A stretch of 7,657 nucleotides of DNA from Desulfobacterales bacterium (GCA_030621655.1 JAUXHH010000073.1:1-7657), one strand, 5' to 3'; positions 1 to 6,858 are shown, counted from the stretch's first letter. Program-made: numbers and translations. Notes: a model not told the origin generated them from the sequence alone.

Positions 1-168
1 CGGCAATTTTGTCAAAAATACCGTGCGGCAGTAATGAGATAAGTAATTTTCTCTCTTTTTGATAATTGTTGCCAATAAATTGCTCTTCGGACAGCCCTGT
101 AGGTAGTTTGAATTTAAATTTTATCGTTCAAAACGCAGAAACGCTCAATTCAGGTAGATGTAACAATT
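1..168. other. Left-edge AT-rich non-coding stretch
   Basis: No convincing coding sequence is visible here. All three forward frames close within about 60 bases, so the tail of an upstream gene could end here, but no frame gives a recognisable C-terminus. A perfect AT palindrome (AATTTAAATT, 111-120) is present but is too simple to interpret. No convincing -35/-10 pair was found. Confidence 0.4.
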
Positions 169-185
169 GAAAATCAAAGATTTTC
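169..185. repeat. Perfect 7-bp-arm inverted repeat upstream of the ABC gene
   Basis: GAAAATC, a 3-base AAA spacer, then GATTTTC, all matching perfectly. It lies about 50 bases before the likely ABC start codon, so it could be an operator or a small mRNA hairpin. No T-run follows, which argues against an intrinsic terminator. Confidence 0.45.
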
Positions 186-190
186 CACCA

Positions 191-226
191 CAAATCTTCA
201 ATATTCAATTTTTCAAATCTTCAATA
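191..226. repeat. Degenerate heptamer array with a 13-bp direct repeat
   Basis: CAAATCTTCAATA occurs at 191-203 and again at 214-226. The bases between continue the same 7-base rhythm (AATCTTC, AATATTC, AATTTTT). Low-complexity heptamer tracts of this kind occur in intergenic DNA of many bacteria. The related sequence AATTGAAGATTGA lies in the opposite orientation immediately after the ABC stop codon (1851-1863), so the ABC gene is flanked by inverted versions of the motif. Confidence 0.5.
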
Positions 227-235
227 CATATAATT

Positions 236-1849
236 ATGTTACTAGACATCCAAAACCTATCATTAACATTCCACACTGAGGATGGTGCCAGCAAGGTGCT
301 CCATGATATATCCTTTGGTGTGGACAGCGGTGAAACAGTGGCACTTGTCGGTGAATCGGGTTCCGGCAAGTCAGTCACTGCCCTGTCCATCCTGCGTCTT
401 CTTGAAAGTACTGCTGCCGTCACCAGTTCGGGTGAGATCAATTTCTCAGGCCGAAACATTCTTGAACTGCCGGAAGGCCAGATGCGCCATATACGCGGCA
501 ACCAGATTGCCATGATTTTTCAGGAGCCGATGACTTCCTTAAACCCGGTCTATTCCGTTGGCAATCAATTGATAGAACCGCTGATGCTGCACCAACAACT
601 TACAAACCAAAAGGCCCAGGCCAAAGCCATTGACCTCCTGGACAGATGCGGCATCCCAGACCCCAAACAACGTCTGGCCAGTTTCCCGCACCAGTTGTCC
701 GGCGGACAGAGGCAGCGAGTTATGATTGCCATGGCCCTTGCATGTGAGCCATCACTGCTGATAGCTGATGAACCGACAACCGCCCTTGATGTTACCATCC
801 AGGCACAGATCCTTGAACTGCTGAAAGACATCCAGAAAGAACTCGACATGGCTGTTCTGCTGATCACCCACGATCTGAACATGGTAAAAAAGATTTCAGA
901 GCATGTACATATCATGCACGATGGCAGAATAGTTGAAAACGGCCCCACCGAGACGATATTTTCCAGTCCGCAGGATCCCTACACCATCCATCTGCTCAAC
1001 AGTGTTCCCAAAGGAGAACCCGAACCAAAAGAAGACCGGAAAAATCTTCTTACAATCTCTAACCTGCAGTGCCATTTTCCCATCAAGGCAGGATTTTTCA
1101 AACGTACTGTCGGTAAAATAAAAGCCGTTGACGGAGTAAGCCTGACCATCCGGGAAGGCACAACCTATGGGATTGTTGGAGAATCCGGTTCAGGAAAAAG
1201 TACGCTTGGCATGTGCATCCTGCGTTTGACTAACTGCCAGGGGGAAATAATCTATGAAGGAGATGACAACAACCCCAAAGACCTTATGCACCAGTCCAGG
1301 GGATCGCTCAGACCCATGCGCAAAGAACTGCAGGTTGTTTTCCAGGATCCCTTTTCCTCCCTTTCACCAAGATTGACAACTGAGCAAATCATAAGCGAAG
1401 GTCTGAAGGTACATAATATTGGAAAAGATAAAAAAGACCGGCAGAGAATGGTTTTTGAAACCTTGCGGGAGGTAGATCTTGAAGAGGATATGGCGCACCG
1501 CTATCCCCATGAGTTTTCAGGCGGCCAGAGACAGAGAATAGCTATTGCACGTGCCATTGCCCTGAAACCAAAATTCCTGGTGTTGGATGAGCCGACCAGT
1601 GCCCTGGACATGACGATACAGGCCCAGATTATTCAGCTGTTACAGAATCTGCAGGAGCGCTATGGCATGACCTATCTGTTTATATCCCATGATCTGCGGG
1701 TTATCAGGGCAATGGCTGACGAAGTGGCAGTAATGCAAAACGGGAAAATTGTGGAGGCCGGTCCTGCTGCTGAACTATTCAATAATCCGCAACATCCTTA
1801 TACCAAGAGCCTTTTTACCGCTGCGTTTAATCTCTCAACCCAGACATAA
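236..1849 (+). CDS. yejF: Fused double-ATPase ABC transporter protein, YejF/DppDF type (oligopeptide/microcin C-like import)
   Basis: This 537-residue cytoplasmic protein carries two nucleotide-binding domains of the peptide/nickel importer family in one chain. The first has Walker A GESGSGKS (39-46), signature LSGGQRQR (154-161), Walker B ADEP (D178, E179) and H-loop H212. The second has Walker A GESGSGKS (315-322), signature FSGGQ (427-431), Walker B D451/E452 and H-loop H485. All motifs are intact, so both sites should hydrolyse ATP. Each domain ends in the HPYT/DPYT-like tail typical of oligopeptide ATPases. Length and order match E. coli YejF (about 529 residues), which works with YejA, YejB and YejE. 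No permease or binding-protein gene follows, so partners must lie upstream of the window or elsewhere. The ATG at 236 is chosen because it begins the family's usual N-terminus (MLLDIQNL). A TTG at 167 would add 23 low-complexity residues. No Shine-Dalgarno precedes 236; instead a TATAAT hexamer sits at 229-234. The substrate cannot be read from an ATPase, and a DppD-DppF or GsiA-like role is the alternative. Confidence 0.93.
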   Translation: MLLDIQNLSLTFHTEDGASKVLHDISFGVDSGETVALVGESGSGKSVTALSILRLLESTAAVTSSGEINFSGRNILELPEGQMRHIRGNQIAMIFQEPMTSLNPVYSVGNQLIEPLMLHQQLTNQKAQAKAIDLLDRCGIPDPKQRLASFPHQLSGGQRQRVMIAMALACEPSLLIADEPTTALDVTIQAQILELLKDIQKELDMAVLLITHDLNMVKKISEHVHIMHDGRIVENGPTETIFSSPQDPYTIHLLNSVPKGEPEPKEDRKNLLTISNLQCHFPIKAGFFKRTVGKIKAVDGVSLTIREGTTYGIVGESGSGKSTLGMCILRLTNCQGEIIYEGDDNNPKDLMHQSRGSLRPMRKELQVVFQDPFSSLSPRLTTEQIISEGLKVHNIGKDKKDRQRMVFETLREVDLEEDMAHRYPHEFSGGQRQRIAIARAIALKPKFLVLDEPTSALDMTIQAQIIQLLQNLQERYGMTYLFISHDLRVIRAMADEVAVMQNGKIVEAGPAAELFNNPQHPYTKSLFTAAFNLSTQT

Positions 1850-1850
1850 G

Positions 1851-1863
1851 AATTGAAGATTGA
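1851..1863. repeat. Inverted partner of the upstream heptamer motif
   Basis: AATTGAAGATTGA begins one base after the ABC stop codon. Its reverse complement closely matches the motif at 193-210. No intrinsic terminator (GC stem plus T-run) is visible after the ABC gene. Confidence 0.35.
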
Positions 1864-1878
1864 TGTTATTTAATATAT

Positions 1879-1892
1879 TTTGACCGGTAAAA
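1879..1892. repeat. Imperfect palindrome centred on ACCGGT
   Basis: TTT-G-ACCGGT-A-AAA is symmetric except for one mismatched pair beside the core. It lies about 75-85 bases upstream of the candidate -24/-12 promoter at 1965, a distance suited to an activator or repressor site. No known regulator is recognised. Confidence 0.25.
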
Positions 1893-1964
1893 GTGGCAAA
1901 TATTAAAACAAAATGATACACTTTAGGTAGAAATACCGATAAGGAAAAAGCTTTTTGTGCTGTT

Positions 1965-1980
1965 TGGAACTGTGACTGCA
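1965..1980 (+). promoter_or_regulatory. Candidate sigma-54 (-24/-12) promoter for the activator gene
   Basis: TGGAACTGTGACTGCA has GG at 1966-1967 and GC at 1978-1979, the required spacing for sigma-54. It deviates from TGGCAC-N5-TTGCA at two informative positions. The predicted transcription start is near 1991, giving a leader of about 110 bases. If real, the activator is itself under sigma-54 control. It is less convincing than the site at 7066. Confidence 0.4.
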
Positions 1981-1993
1981 GGATTCCCACTAT

Positions 1994-2008
1994 TTTTTGT
2001 TACAAAAA
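1994..2008. repeat. AT-rich perfect palindrome in the activator leader
   Basis: TTTTTGT, one T, then ACAAAAA forms a perfect 7-bp-arm dyad just after the predicted start near 1991. It could be an operator. As RNA the loop would be too tight for a strong hairpin. Confidence 0.35.
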
Positions 2009-2084
2009 TACAGATACCTGAATAACGTAACGAATCAATAATGGTACTTGTTCGAGCTCAAAAATATTTTGTGCCGGTAATCCT

Positions 2085-2097
2085 GCCCTGAGAGGGC
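2085..2097 (+). promoter_or_regulatory. Hairpin over the ribosome binding site of the activator gene
   Basis: GCCCT, a GAG loop, then AGGGC pairs over five positions, four of them GC. The only plausible Shine-Dalgarno for the ATG at 2103 (GAGG, 2092-2095) lies in the loop and 3' arm, so folding would hide it. This suggests translational damping, but the stem is short and could form by chance. Confidence 0.35.
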
Positions 2098-2102
2098 AAG
2101 CT

Positions 2103-3548
2103 ATGGCTAAGAAAAAAAAACGAGCGAGCTTCCAGGCCAATGCTCCCCTGCTGAGCCAACTGGACGTAATCAGCCTTCTCGACTCCATGACACTGGGAGT
2201 GCTTTTTATGGACCCGGCCCGTCGGGTAATTGCTATTAACCGTTTTCTTGAGGCATTAACCGGGTACAATCGCGAGGAGGTTGTCGGTGTCCATGGTGAA
2301 AATGTCATTCGCAGTAACCTGCTAAGCAAGGGCGACCCTGTTGGTAAAGCTCTCGAATCTGATGAAACAATGACCCTGGAAGGGGACATTATCAACCAGA
2401 GCCGTAAAAAAAATCCAATCCGTTTCACTATAGCTCCTTTAAAACTCACAACAGGAAAAAAGGCCGGCGTCATGATCCTCCTTGAGGACATTTCTCTTCT
2501 CAAGGATCTTGACAATAAAATTCATGGTTTTTCCGGACAGGAGAGGATTATAGGCAACAGCCGGAAAATGCATGAAATTTTTGAATTGCTCCCCATAACA
2601 GCAAGAACAGATGCCTCTGTACTGATTACCGGCGAAACCGGCACCGGTAAGGATCTTGTTGCCGAGGCCATCCACAAGGCGTCGAAAAGATCACGCTATC
2701 CTTTCATTAAAATCAACTGCGGCGCATTACCGGAGTCGCTCCTTGAATCTGAGTTGTTCGGACATGTTCGCGGTGCCTTTACCGGGGCTGACAGAGACAA
2801 ACCCGGCATGTTTCGTCTGGCCCATGGAGGCACACTCTTTCTTACTGAAATAGGTGATCTGTCATTACCGCTCCAAGTGAAGATTCTCACTGTTCTTGAT
2901 GATAAAGAATTCTTTCCCGTTGGAGGGTCAAAAAAAGTCAGCGTCGATGTGCGAATAATAACTGCCACCAATAGGGATTTAGGCGAACTTGTCAAACTGG
3001 GAGAATTCCGGGAAGATCTTTATTACCGGCTCAATGTTCTGCGTCTGCATCTGCCGCCATTAAGAGAACGGGAGGATGATTTTCGTCTCTTGCTTGACCA
3101 TTTCTTCCTCGAGTTTAAAGCAAATTTGCACAAAAAGCTCAAAGGGTTCAGTGCGGACTGCCTTAAGATATTATCGTTCTACAGTTATCCCGGGAACGTC
3201 CGCGAATTAAGGAATATCGTCGAGTATGCAGTCAATGTATGTCCAAATGGAACCATTCGGCCGGAGCATCTGCCAAAAACTCTGCTCACAATGCCACAGG
3301 CCTCAACTCCATCGGCCTTAGACAGGGAGGTAACGTCCAAGGCGGGAAACGAAAAAAGCATGTCCGGTAATCCTGCAAAGATGACCTCTTCTGCTATACT
3401 CTCTCCCGGCGGTTGGGGGCAGGTGGAAAAAAATATAATTCTAAAGGCCCTGACAACAACAAGGGGGAACCGATCCAGAGCTGCCGAACTGCTTGGTTGG
3501 TCTCGCAGTAAGTTATGGAGAAAAATAAAACATCATGCTTTAGAATAA
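2103..3548 (+). CDS. Sigma-54 enhancer-binding transcriptional activator (PAS, AAA+, Fis-type HTH)
   Basis: This 481-residue cytoplasmic activator remodels sigma-54 RNA polymerase using ATP. A PAS domain (about 20-132) replaces the usual receiver. The AAA+ core has Walker A GETGTGKD (177-184), the sigma-54 contact loop GAFTGA (224-229), sensor I ATN (288-290), arginine-finger region REDLYYRLN (303-311) and sensor II YPGNVRELRN (362-371). A polar linker (about 395-435) leads to a Fis-like helix-turn-helix near 455-476. One key residue is odd: Walker B, normally LFLDE, reads LFLTE (245-249), with Thr248 encoded by ACT at 2844-2846. The rest of the domain is conserved, so the gene is not obviously decaying, but Mg-ATP handling may differ. 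The start is the ATG after a weak GAGG. With no receiver, control is presumably through PAS ligand binding or protein contact. The promoter at 7066 is the obvious nearby target. No gene symbol is assigned. Confidence 0.93.
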   Translation: MAKKKKRASFQANAPLLSQLDVISLLDSMTLGVLFMDPARRVIAINRFLEALTGYNREEVVGVHGENVIRSNLLSKGDPVGKALESDETMTLEGDIINQSRKKNPIRFTIAPLKLTTGKKAGVMILLEDISLLKDLDNKIHGFSGQERIIGNSRKMHEIFELLPITARTDASVLITGETGTGKDLVAEAIHKASKRSRYPFIKINCGALPESLLESELFGHVRGAFTGADRDKPGMFRLAHGGTLFLTEIGDLSLPLQVKILTVLDDKEFFPVGGSKKVSVDVRIITATNRDLGELVKLGEFREDLYYRLNVLRLHLPPLREREDDFRLLLDHFFLEFKANLHKKLKGFSADCLKILSFYSYPGNVRELRNIVEYAVNVCPNGTIRPEHLPKTLLTMPQASTPSALDREVTSKAGNEKSMSGNPAKMTSSAILSPGGWGQVEKNIILKALTTTRGNRSRAAELLGWSRSKLWRKIKHHALE

Positions 3549-3611
3549 CATGTCCGGCCACTTTGGAAAAAAGTAAACTATATCTGAATTGTAAGAATAC
3601 ATAAGTCCAGC

Positions 3612-3968
3612 ATGAAAATATTGATAACAATACATAAAGATGAGGTAGCTCCCCGCTTCGACCAGACATCGGAGATTCTCATTACCGAGACAGAGGGAGA
3701 AAAAATTACCGGAGAACCCAGAATTATATTACTTCCTGGAACATCCGGCGAAGACATCTGCGGTCTGGCTATAAAAGAAAACATTTCACTGGTTATCTGT
3801 GGCGGTATAGAAGACACCCATTACCAATATCTTAAATGGAAAAAGATAAAGGTTGTTGATGGAGTCATTGGTCCCTATCAGCAGGCTTTAAATTCTGCCG
3901 TTACAAACCACCTTAAACCGGGAGTGATTCTGCCGGGAGCCGGTATTTCCGGGGAACAGTCAAGATGA
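3612..3968 (+). CDS. NifX/NifB-like dinitrogenase iron-molybdenum cofactor-binding family protein
   Basis: This 118-residue soluble protein is of the Nitro_FeMo-Co fold. The N-terminus MKILITIHKDEVAPRFD matches the family's first strand and VxPRFD turn. The centre carries VICGGIED (61-68) followed by YQYLKWKKIKVVDGVIG (71-87). Cysteines at 50 and 63 could bind metal. Known relatives carry or deliver iron-molybdenum-type clusters (NifX, NifY, the NifB C-terminus) or a Mo/Cu cluster (the orange protein of Desulfovibrio, whose operon is also sigma-54 controlled). There are no nitrogenase genes here, so a nitrogen-fixation role is not implied. It ends in a 4-base ATGA overlap with the sensor kinase, pointing to translational coupling and a role in that pathway, perhaps as a metal or redox sensing accessory (inference). 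The ribosome binding site is weak. It lies 63 bases after the activator, with no terminator seen between. Confidence 0.82.
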   Translation: MKILITIHKDEVAPRFDQTSEILITETEGEKITGEPRIILLPGTSGEDICGLAIKENISLVICGGIEDTHYQYLKWKKIKVVDGVIGPYQQALNSAVTNHLKPGVILPGAGISGEQSR

Positions 3969-5731
3969 TAAAAAAACCAGGATGGATAAAAAGGATCTTC
4001 TCTGATGTAGAAGACTACCATGAAAAGATGACTTCCCCCGAACGTTATCGACGATTTCGCCGGACTTTATCCCTGGTAATGATAGCAGCGTTCCTGATCC
4101 CTCTCATTTTGACCACAATGTTAAGTTATTACGAGTACCGCTCCCAAATGCTGGCCAATTTCCGCTGGAACGCTGAAAGTGCGAAAAGAACCATTGAAAC
4201 CTTTTTAACTGAACTCCAGACTGTCCTGATTTATACGGCTAACGAGCATACTTATGAAGAGCTTGTCGACCAGGATAATCTGAAGAAACTGTATCGCCGT
4301 CTAAAGTCGCATTATCCCGGGGTGGTGGATCTGGGCATTATTGATCATCAAGGAATCCAGAAGGCATACGCAGGCCCTTACGAGCTTGCTGGAAAAAATT
4401 ACAGCGACCGGGAATGTTTTAAGGCAGTCACTGTCAGTAAAACATTTATCGGCATGGTTGAGATGGGTTATCGAAAGGTGCCTCATTTTGTCATTTCAGT
4501 CAACTTCTTTAATACAAATACTGGTCAAAACTGGGTGTTCAGGGCCAGCATCGATGCCACGACCCTGGATAAATATATCGACAATATCGGCACAGGCCCT
4601 CTGTCTGACATCTTTCTTGTTTCCCGAAAAGGTGAACCTTTGCTTCAGTCTTCATCCCAGCAATACGGTCCTCCCTTGAGCCCTTATCCGTTTGAACTGC
4701 CGCACAACCGTACCGGCATAACCATTTCTGAAGAAAGAGGTGTCTGGGATTACGTTGTTTTGAAAGCTGTTTCGTATATTGAAGGAACACCTTGGGCGCT
4801 TGTTCTTTTAAAGCATGGGTACCTCTACGGAAAAGACTGGTCTTTTTTTAAAGCCCGGTTGTTTTTTATTGTCATGATAAGCACCCTTTTAGCTTTATTT
4901 GTTATTTTACAGATCACCAAACTTTTTGTGGGACGCATTCGTGAAGCCGACGAAAAACGGGAATCCATGATGGCGGAAATCGAACATACAAGCAAACTGG
5001 CATCTATCGGTCGTCTTGCCGCAGGAATCGCCCATGAAATAAACAATCCCCTTGCAATCATAAGTGCAAAAACAGGATTGATAATGGACCTGCTTGAGAT
5101 TTCTGAGGATTTCAAATACAAGAAAAAAATCGGCTCCGAGATTCATGGCACATCTAATGCAGTCGAACGCTGCAAGGTCATTACCCACCGCCTTTTGGGC
5201 TTCGCAAGACGAATGGATGTAACCCTGGAATCCATTGGCATCAATAACCTCATGCAGGAAGTCTTGAGTTTTCTGGACCAGGAAGCTCTGTATCGGGGTA
5301 TTCACGTTGATTTAGAACTTGGAGACTCCTTACCTGTCATTGAAAGTGACCGCGGCCAACTCCAACAGATTTTTCTCAATCTTGTCAACAACGCCATAGA
5401 TGCCATTGGCAAAGATGGAAAAGTTACCATAAAAACAAAAATGCGGGGTCAAAGCTCAATTCAAATTGATGTAACGGATAATGGCAAAGGAATACCACAG
5501 AATATCATAAGCCATATTTTTGAACCGTTTTTTACTACAAAAGACAGCGTCGAGAAGAGAGGTACCGGCCTCGGACTGTTCATAACCTACGGTATTATTA
5601 AAAAACTCGGCGGTCATATTTCTGTACAAAGTAGTGTTGGGGTAGGCACAACCTTTACCGTAACCCTGCCAATTAAAATTAACCTGAGCCGGAGGGCGCA
5701 TGATGTCGAAAGTGAAAGTCCTGGTGGTTGA
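3965..5731 (+). CDS. Membrane sensor histidine kinase with periplasmic dCache-like domain
   Basis: This 588-residue inner-membrane kinase autophosphorylates on His and passes the phosphate to a response regulator. TM1 is about 33-54. The periplasmic segment about 55-295, of double-Cache size and layout, contains VVDLGIIDHQG (120-130). TM2 is about 298-321. No HAMP domain is evident; a charged, probably coiled-coil linker (322-343) leads directly to the DHp domain. The H-box AAGIAHEINNPL puts the phospho-acceptor at His357. The ATPase domain is complete: N-box NLVNNA (N472, N476), G1 DNGKGIP (505-511), F-box FEPFFTTK (519-526) and G2 GTGLGL (533-538). This is an NtrB/PAS-kinase-like (HPK4-type) catalytic core. 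Its start overlaps the NifX-like gene by 4 bases, and its last residues overlap the receiver gene by 29 bases, so all are probably one transcript. Cache domains usually bind small organic acids, amino acids or similar ligands, but the ligand cannot be inferred here. Confidence 0.94.
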   Translation: MIKKPGWIKRIFSDVEDYHEKMTSPERYRRFRRTLSLVMIAAFLIPLILTTMLSYYEYRSQMLANFRWNAESAKRTIETFLTELQTVLIYTANEHTYEELVDQDNLKKLYRRLKSHYPGVVDLGIIDHQGIQKAYAGPYELAGKNYSDRECFKAVTVSKTFIGMVEMGYRKVPHFVISVNFFNTNTGQNWVFRASIDATTLDKYIDNIGTGPLSDIFLVSRKGEPLLQSSSQQYGPPLSPYPFELPHNRTGITISEERGVWDYVVLKAVSYIEGTPWALVLLKHGYLYGKDWSFFKARLFFIVMISTLLALFVILQITKLFVGRIREADEKRESMMAEIEHTSKLASIGRLAAGIAHEINNPLAIISAKTGLIMDLLEISEDFKYKKKIGSEIHGTSNAVERCKVITHRLLGFARRMDVTLESIGINNLMQEVLSFLDQEALYRGIHVDLELGDSLPVIESDRGQLQQIFLNLVNNAIDAIGKDGKVTIKTKMRGQSSIQIDVTDNGKGIPQNIISHIFEPFFTTKDSVEKRGTGLGLFITYGIIKKLGGHISVQSSVGVGTTFTVTLPIKINLSRRAHDVESESPGG

Positions 5732-6110
5732 CGATGAGATAGAATTTGCCACTACCCTGGCCGAACGCTTAAATATAAGGGGGTTTGAAGCGACTGCTTG
5801 TTTCTGTACTGAGGATGCGCTGGCCCTTATCCATGCCAAGAACATTCCTGACGTGGTTTTGCTCGATTTAAAAATGCCGCACATGGATGGCATGGAAGCA
5901 CTTGAGGAAATAAAAAAATATAACCCCACCATTGAGGTTATTATGTTGACAGGGCATGGAGGCGGCATTCCTTTAATTGGAGCTGCCAGACAAAAACATA
6001 GCCCTTTTGACTGCCTCATGAAACCGGCGGACATTAATGAGCTTACCACGAAGATCAACCAGGCCATGGTAAAACGGCAGACTGCCATAAACAAAGGAGA
6101 GGGCGAATGA
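5703..6110 (+). CDS. Stand-alone response-regulator receiver domain
   Basis: This cytoplasmic CheY-like receiver (135 residues from 5703) has no output domain. Its first strand is followed by the acidic pair D10/D11 (VVDDE). The phospho-acceptor is D55 in LLDLKMP, and T83 (MLTGHG) and K107 (MKPAD) complete the active site; F102 is the probable switch aromatic. The start at 5703 is preferred over ATG 5700 because GGAGG at 5691-5695 gives 7-base spacing rather than 4. It overlaps the kinase by 29 bases and the next gene by 4 (ATGA). The stretch between T83 and K107 (GGGIPLIGAARQKHSP) is about two residues longer than usual and lacks the common GAYDYL pattern, so the alpha4-beta5 output face is unusual. 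It most likely receives phosphate from the adjacent kinase and relays it or acts by protein contact. Confidence 0.92.
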   Translation: MSKVKVLVVDDEIEFATTLAERLNIRGFEATACFCTEDALALIHAKNIPDVVLLDLKMPHMDGMEALEEIKKYNPTIEVIMLTGHGGGIPLIGAARQKHSPFDCLMKPADINELTTKINQAMVKRQTAINKGEGE

Positions 6111-6799
6111 AATCCCAGAGAAAGGGCCGTCTCAGGGAGATGCAGCTGGCCTCAATTGGCAAATTGATGGCAGGTCTTTCCCACGAGTTTAAAAACCACC
6201 TGGCTATTATCAAAGAATTAAACGGCCTGATAGAGGATCTGCTTTTGCTTGAAGAGCCTGGACAGTCCCTTGACAGCGAACGCTATAAAAAAATAATTTC
6301 CGGGATTAACGGGCGTATTGCAGAGGCGGCAGAAATGTGTCGTTTTCTTAGTGGGTTCTCGCACCGCATGGATCAACCCCTTTCGTCAATAAGCGTCACC
6401 GATGTCTTGCAGGAAAAAATTTACCTTCTTCGCCGTTTTGCCCAGCAAAAACAGGTGGACCTGACCTCTTCATTTGATGAGGATCTGCCTGCAATTTTCA
6501 ATGATCCTTCCCTGTTACAATTTGCGATTTTTTGCATCATATGGCCTGCTCTTGAATTACTGAAGCAGGGAGGCAGGATTTTAATTACAGTCGTCCGAAA
6601 GGGCCAATCTGTAGAAATTGTTGTTAATTTAAAAGGTGCAATGGAAAAACCGGAAGATGACACACCTTGGGAAGATGTGCTTCCAGAGGTTTTGCAAATA
6701 TTGGAGGCCCAATTTTCCCGCAGGATCGATCAAGACGGAAATGAAGAGGTAGTTGTAACAATTTCCTCCATTGAGAATCCTTATCGCGACGATACGTAG
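6107..6799 (+). CDS. Degenerate histidine-kinase paralogue: DHp His retained, ATP-binding boxes lost (possible phosphotransferase)
   Basis: This 230-residue soluble protein aligns through most of its length with the DHp and ATPase regions of the kinase encoded at 3965. Shared pieces include LASIG (14-18), an H-box-like GLSHEFKNHLAII with His26, FSHRMD (84-89) and LPAIFND (127-133). The ATPase half is eroded: where the kinase has N-box residues N472 and N476, this protein has Cys143 and Pro147; the DNGKG glycine loop is replaced by NLKGA (174-178); and no F- or G2-box is visible. ATP binding and autophosphorylation are therefore unlikely. A DHp helical pair plus a dead ATPase-like domain is the architecture of Spo0B and ChpT phosphotransferases, so His26 may accept phosphate from the neighbouring receiver. 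A phosphatase or scaffold role is the alternative. There are no membrane segments. The start overlaps the receiver stop (ATGA) and follows GGAG at 6096-6099 with good spacing. Confidence 0.85.
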   Translation: MKSQRKGRLREMQLASIGKLMAGLSHEFKNHLAIIKELNGLIEDLLLLEEPGQSLDSERYKKIISGINGRIAEAAEMCRFLSGFSHRMDQPLSSISVTDVLQEKIYLLRRFAQQKQVDLTSSFDEDLPAIFNDPSLLQFAIFCIIWPALELLKQGGRILITVVRKGQSVEIVVNLKGAMEKPEDDTPWEDVLPEVLQILEAQFSRRIDQDGNEEVVVTISSIENPYRDDT

Positions 6800-6817
6800 A
6801 AATCTACCAGAAACTCT

Positions 6818-6827
6818 TTTTGTCTCA
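6818..6827. repeat. TTTTGTCTCA direct repeat, distal copy
   Basis: The same 10 bases recur at 6979-6988, 161 bases downstream. It could be a half-site for the enhancer-binding protein, but it lies about 270 bases before the predicted transcription start, far for an upstream activating site. Confidence 0.25.
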
Positions 6828-6843
6828 CTATTCCAGCCAACCG

Positions 6844-6858
6844 ATATTGTTTCAATAT
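6844..6858. repeat. ATATTG-TTT-CAATAT inverted repeat
   Basis: Perfect 6-base arms with a 3-base spacer. It lacks GC content and a following T-run of the length expected for a terminator, so an operator or chance dyad is more likely. Confidence 0.3.

Noticed and set aside
2..34. C-terminal fragment of an upstream gene (GNFVKNTVRQ, stop at 32-34)
   Set aside because: Ten residues match no family I can name, and the other frames are equally open over this short stretch.
229..234. TATAAT as a -10 promoter element
   Set aside because: It ends one base before the start codon, so transcription would begin inside the gene, and no -35 element is at the right distance.
167..235. TTG start extending the ABC protein by 23 residues
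   Set aside because: The extra residues are translated heptamer repeat and inverted-repeat sequence, unlike any family N-terminus; ATG 236 starts at the conserved position.
2000..2515. 171-codon reverse-strand open frame over the activator start
   Set aside because: It is antisense to the PAS domain coding region, is Arg/Ser-rich as expected of a shadow frame, and has no recognisable domain.
2074..3376. 13-base identity CCGGTAATCCTGC at 2074 and 3364
   Set aside because: A match of this length is expected about by chance in a window this size, and one copy is inside coding sequence.
5456..6094. 212-codon reverse-strand open frame
   Set aside because: It lies antisense to the well-supported kinase and receiver genes; the translation shows no family motif, and composition reflects the opposite strand's codons.
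6796..6821. Intrinsic terminator after the degenerate kinase
   Set aside because: The GTAGA/TCTAC stem has a 2-base loop and the T-run starts 10 bases later; the geometry is wrong for a terminator.
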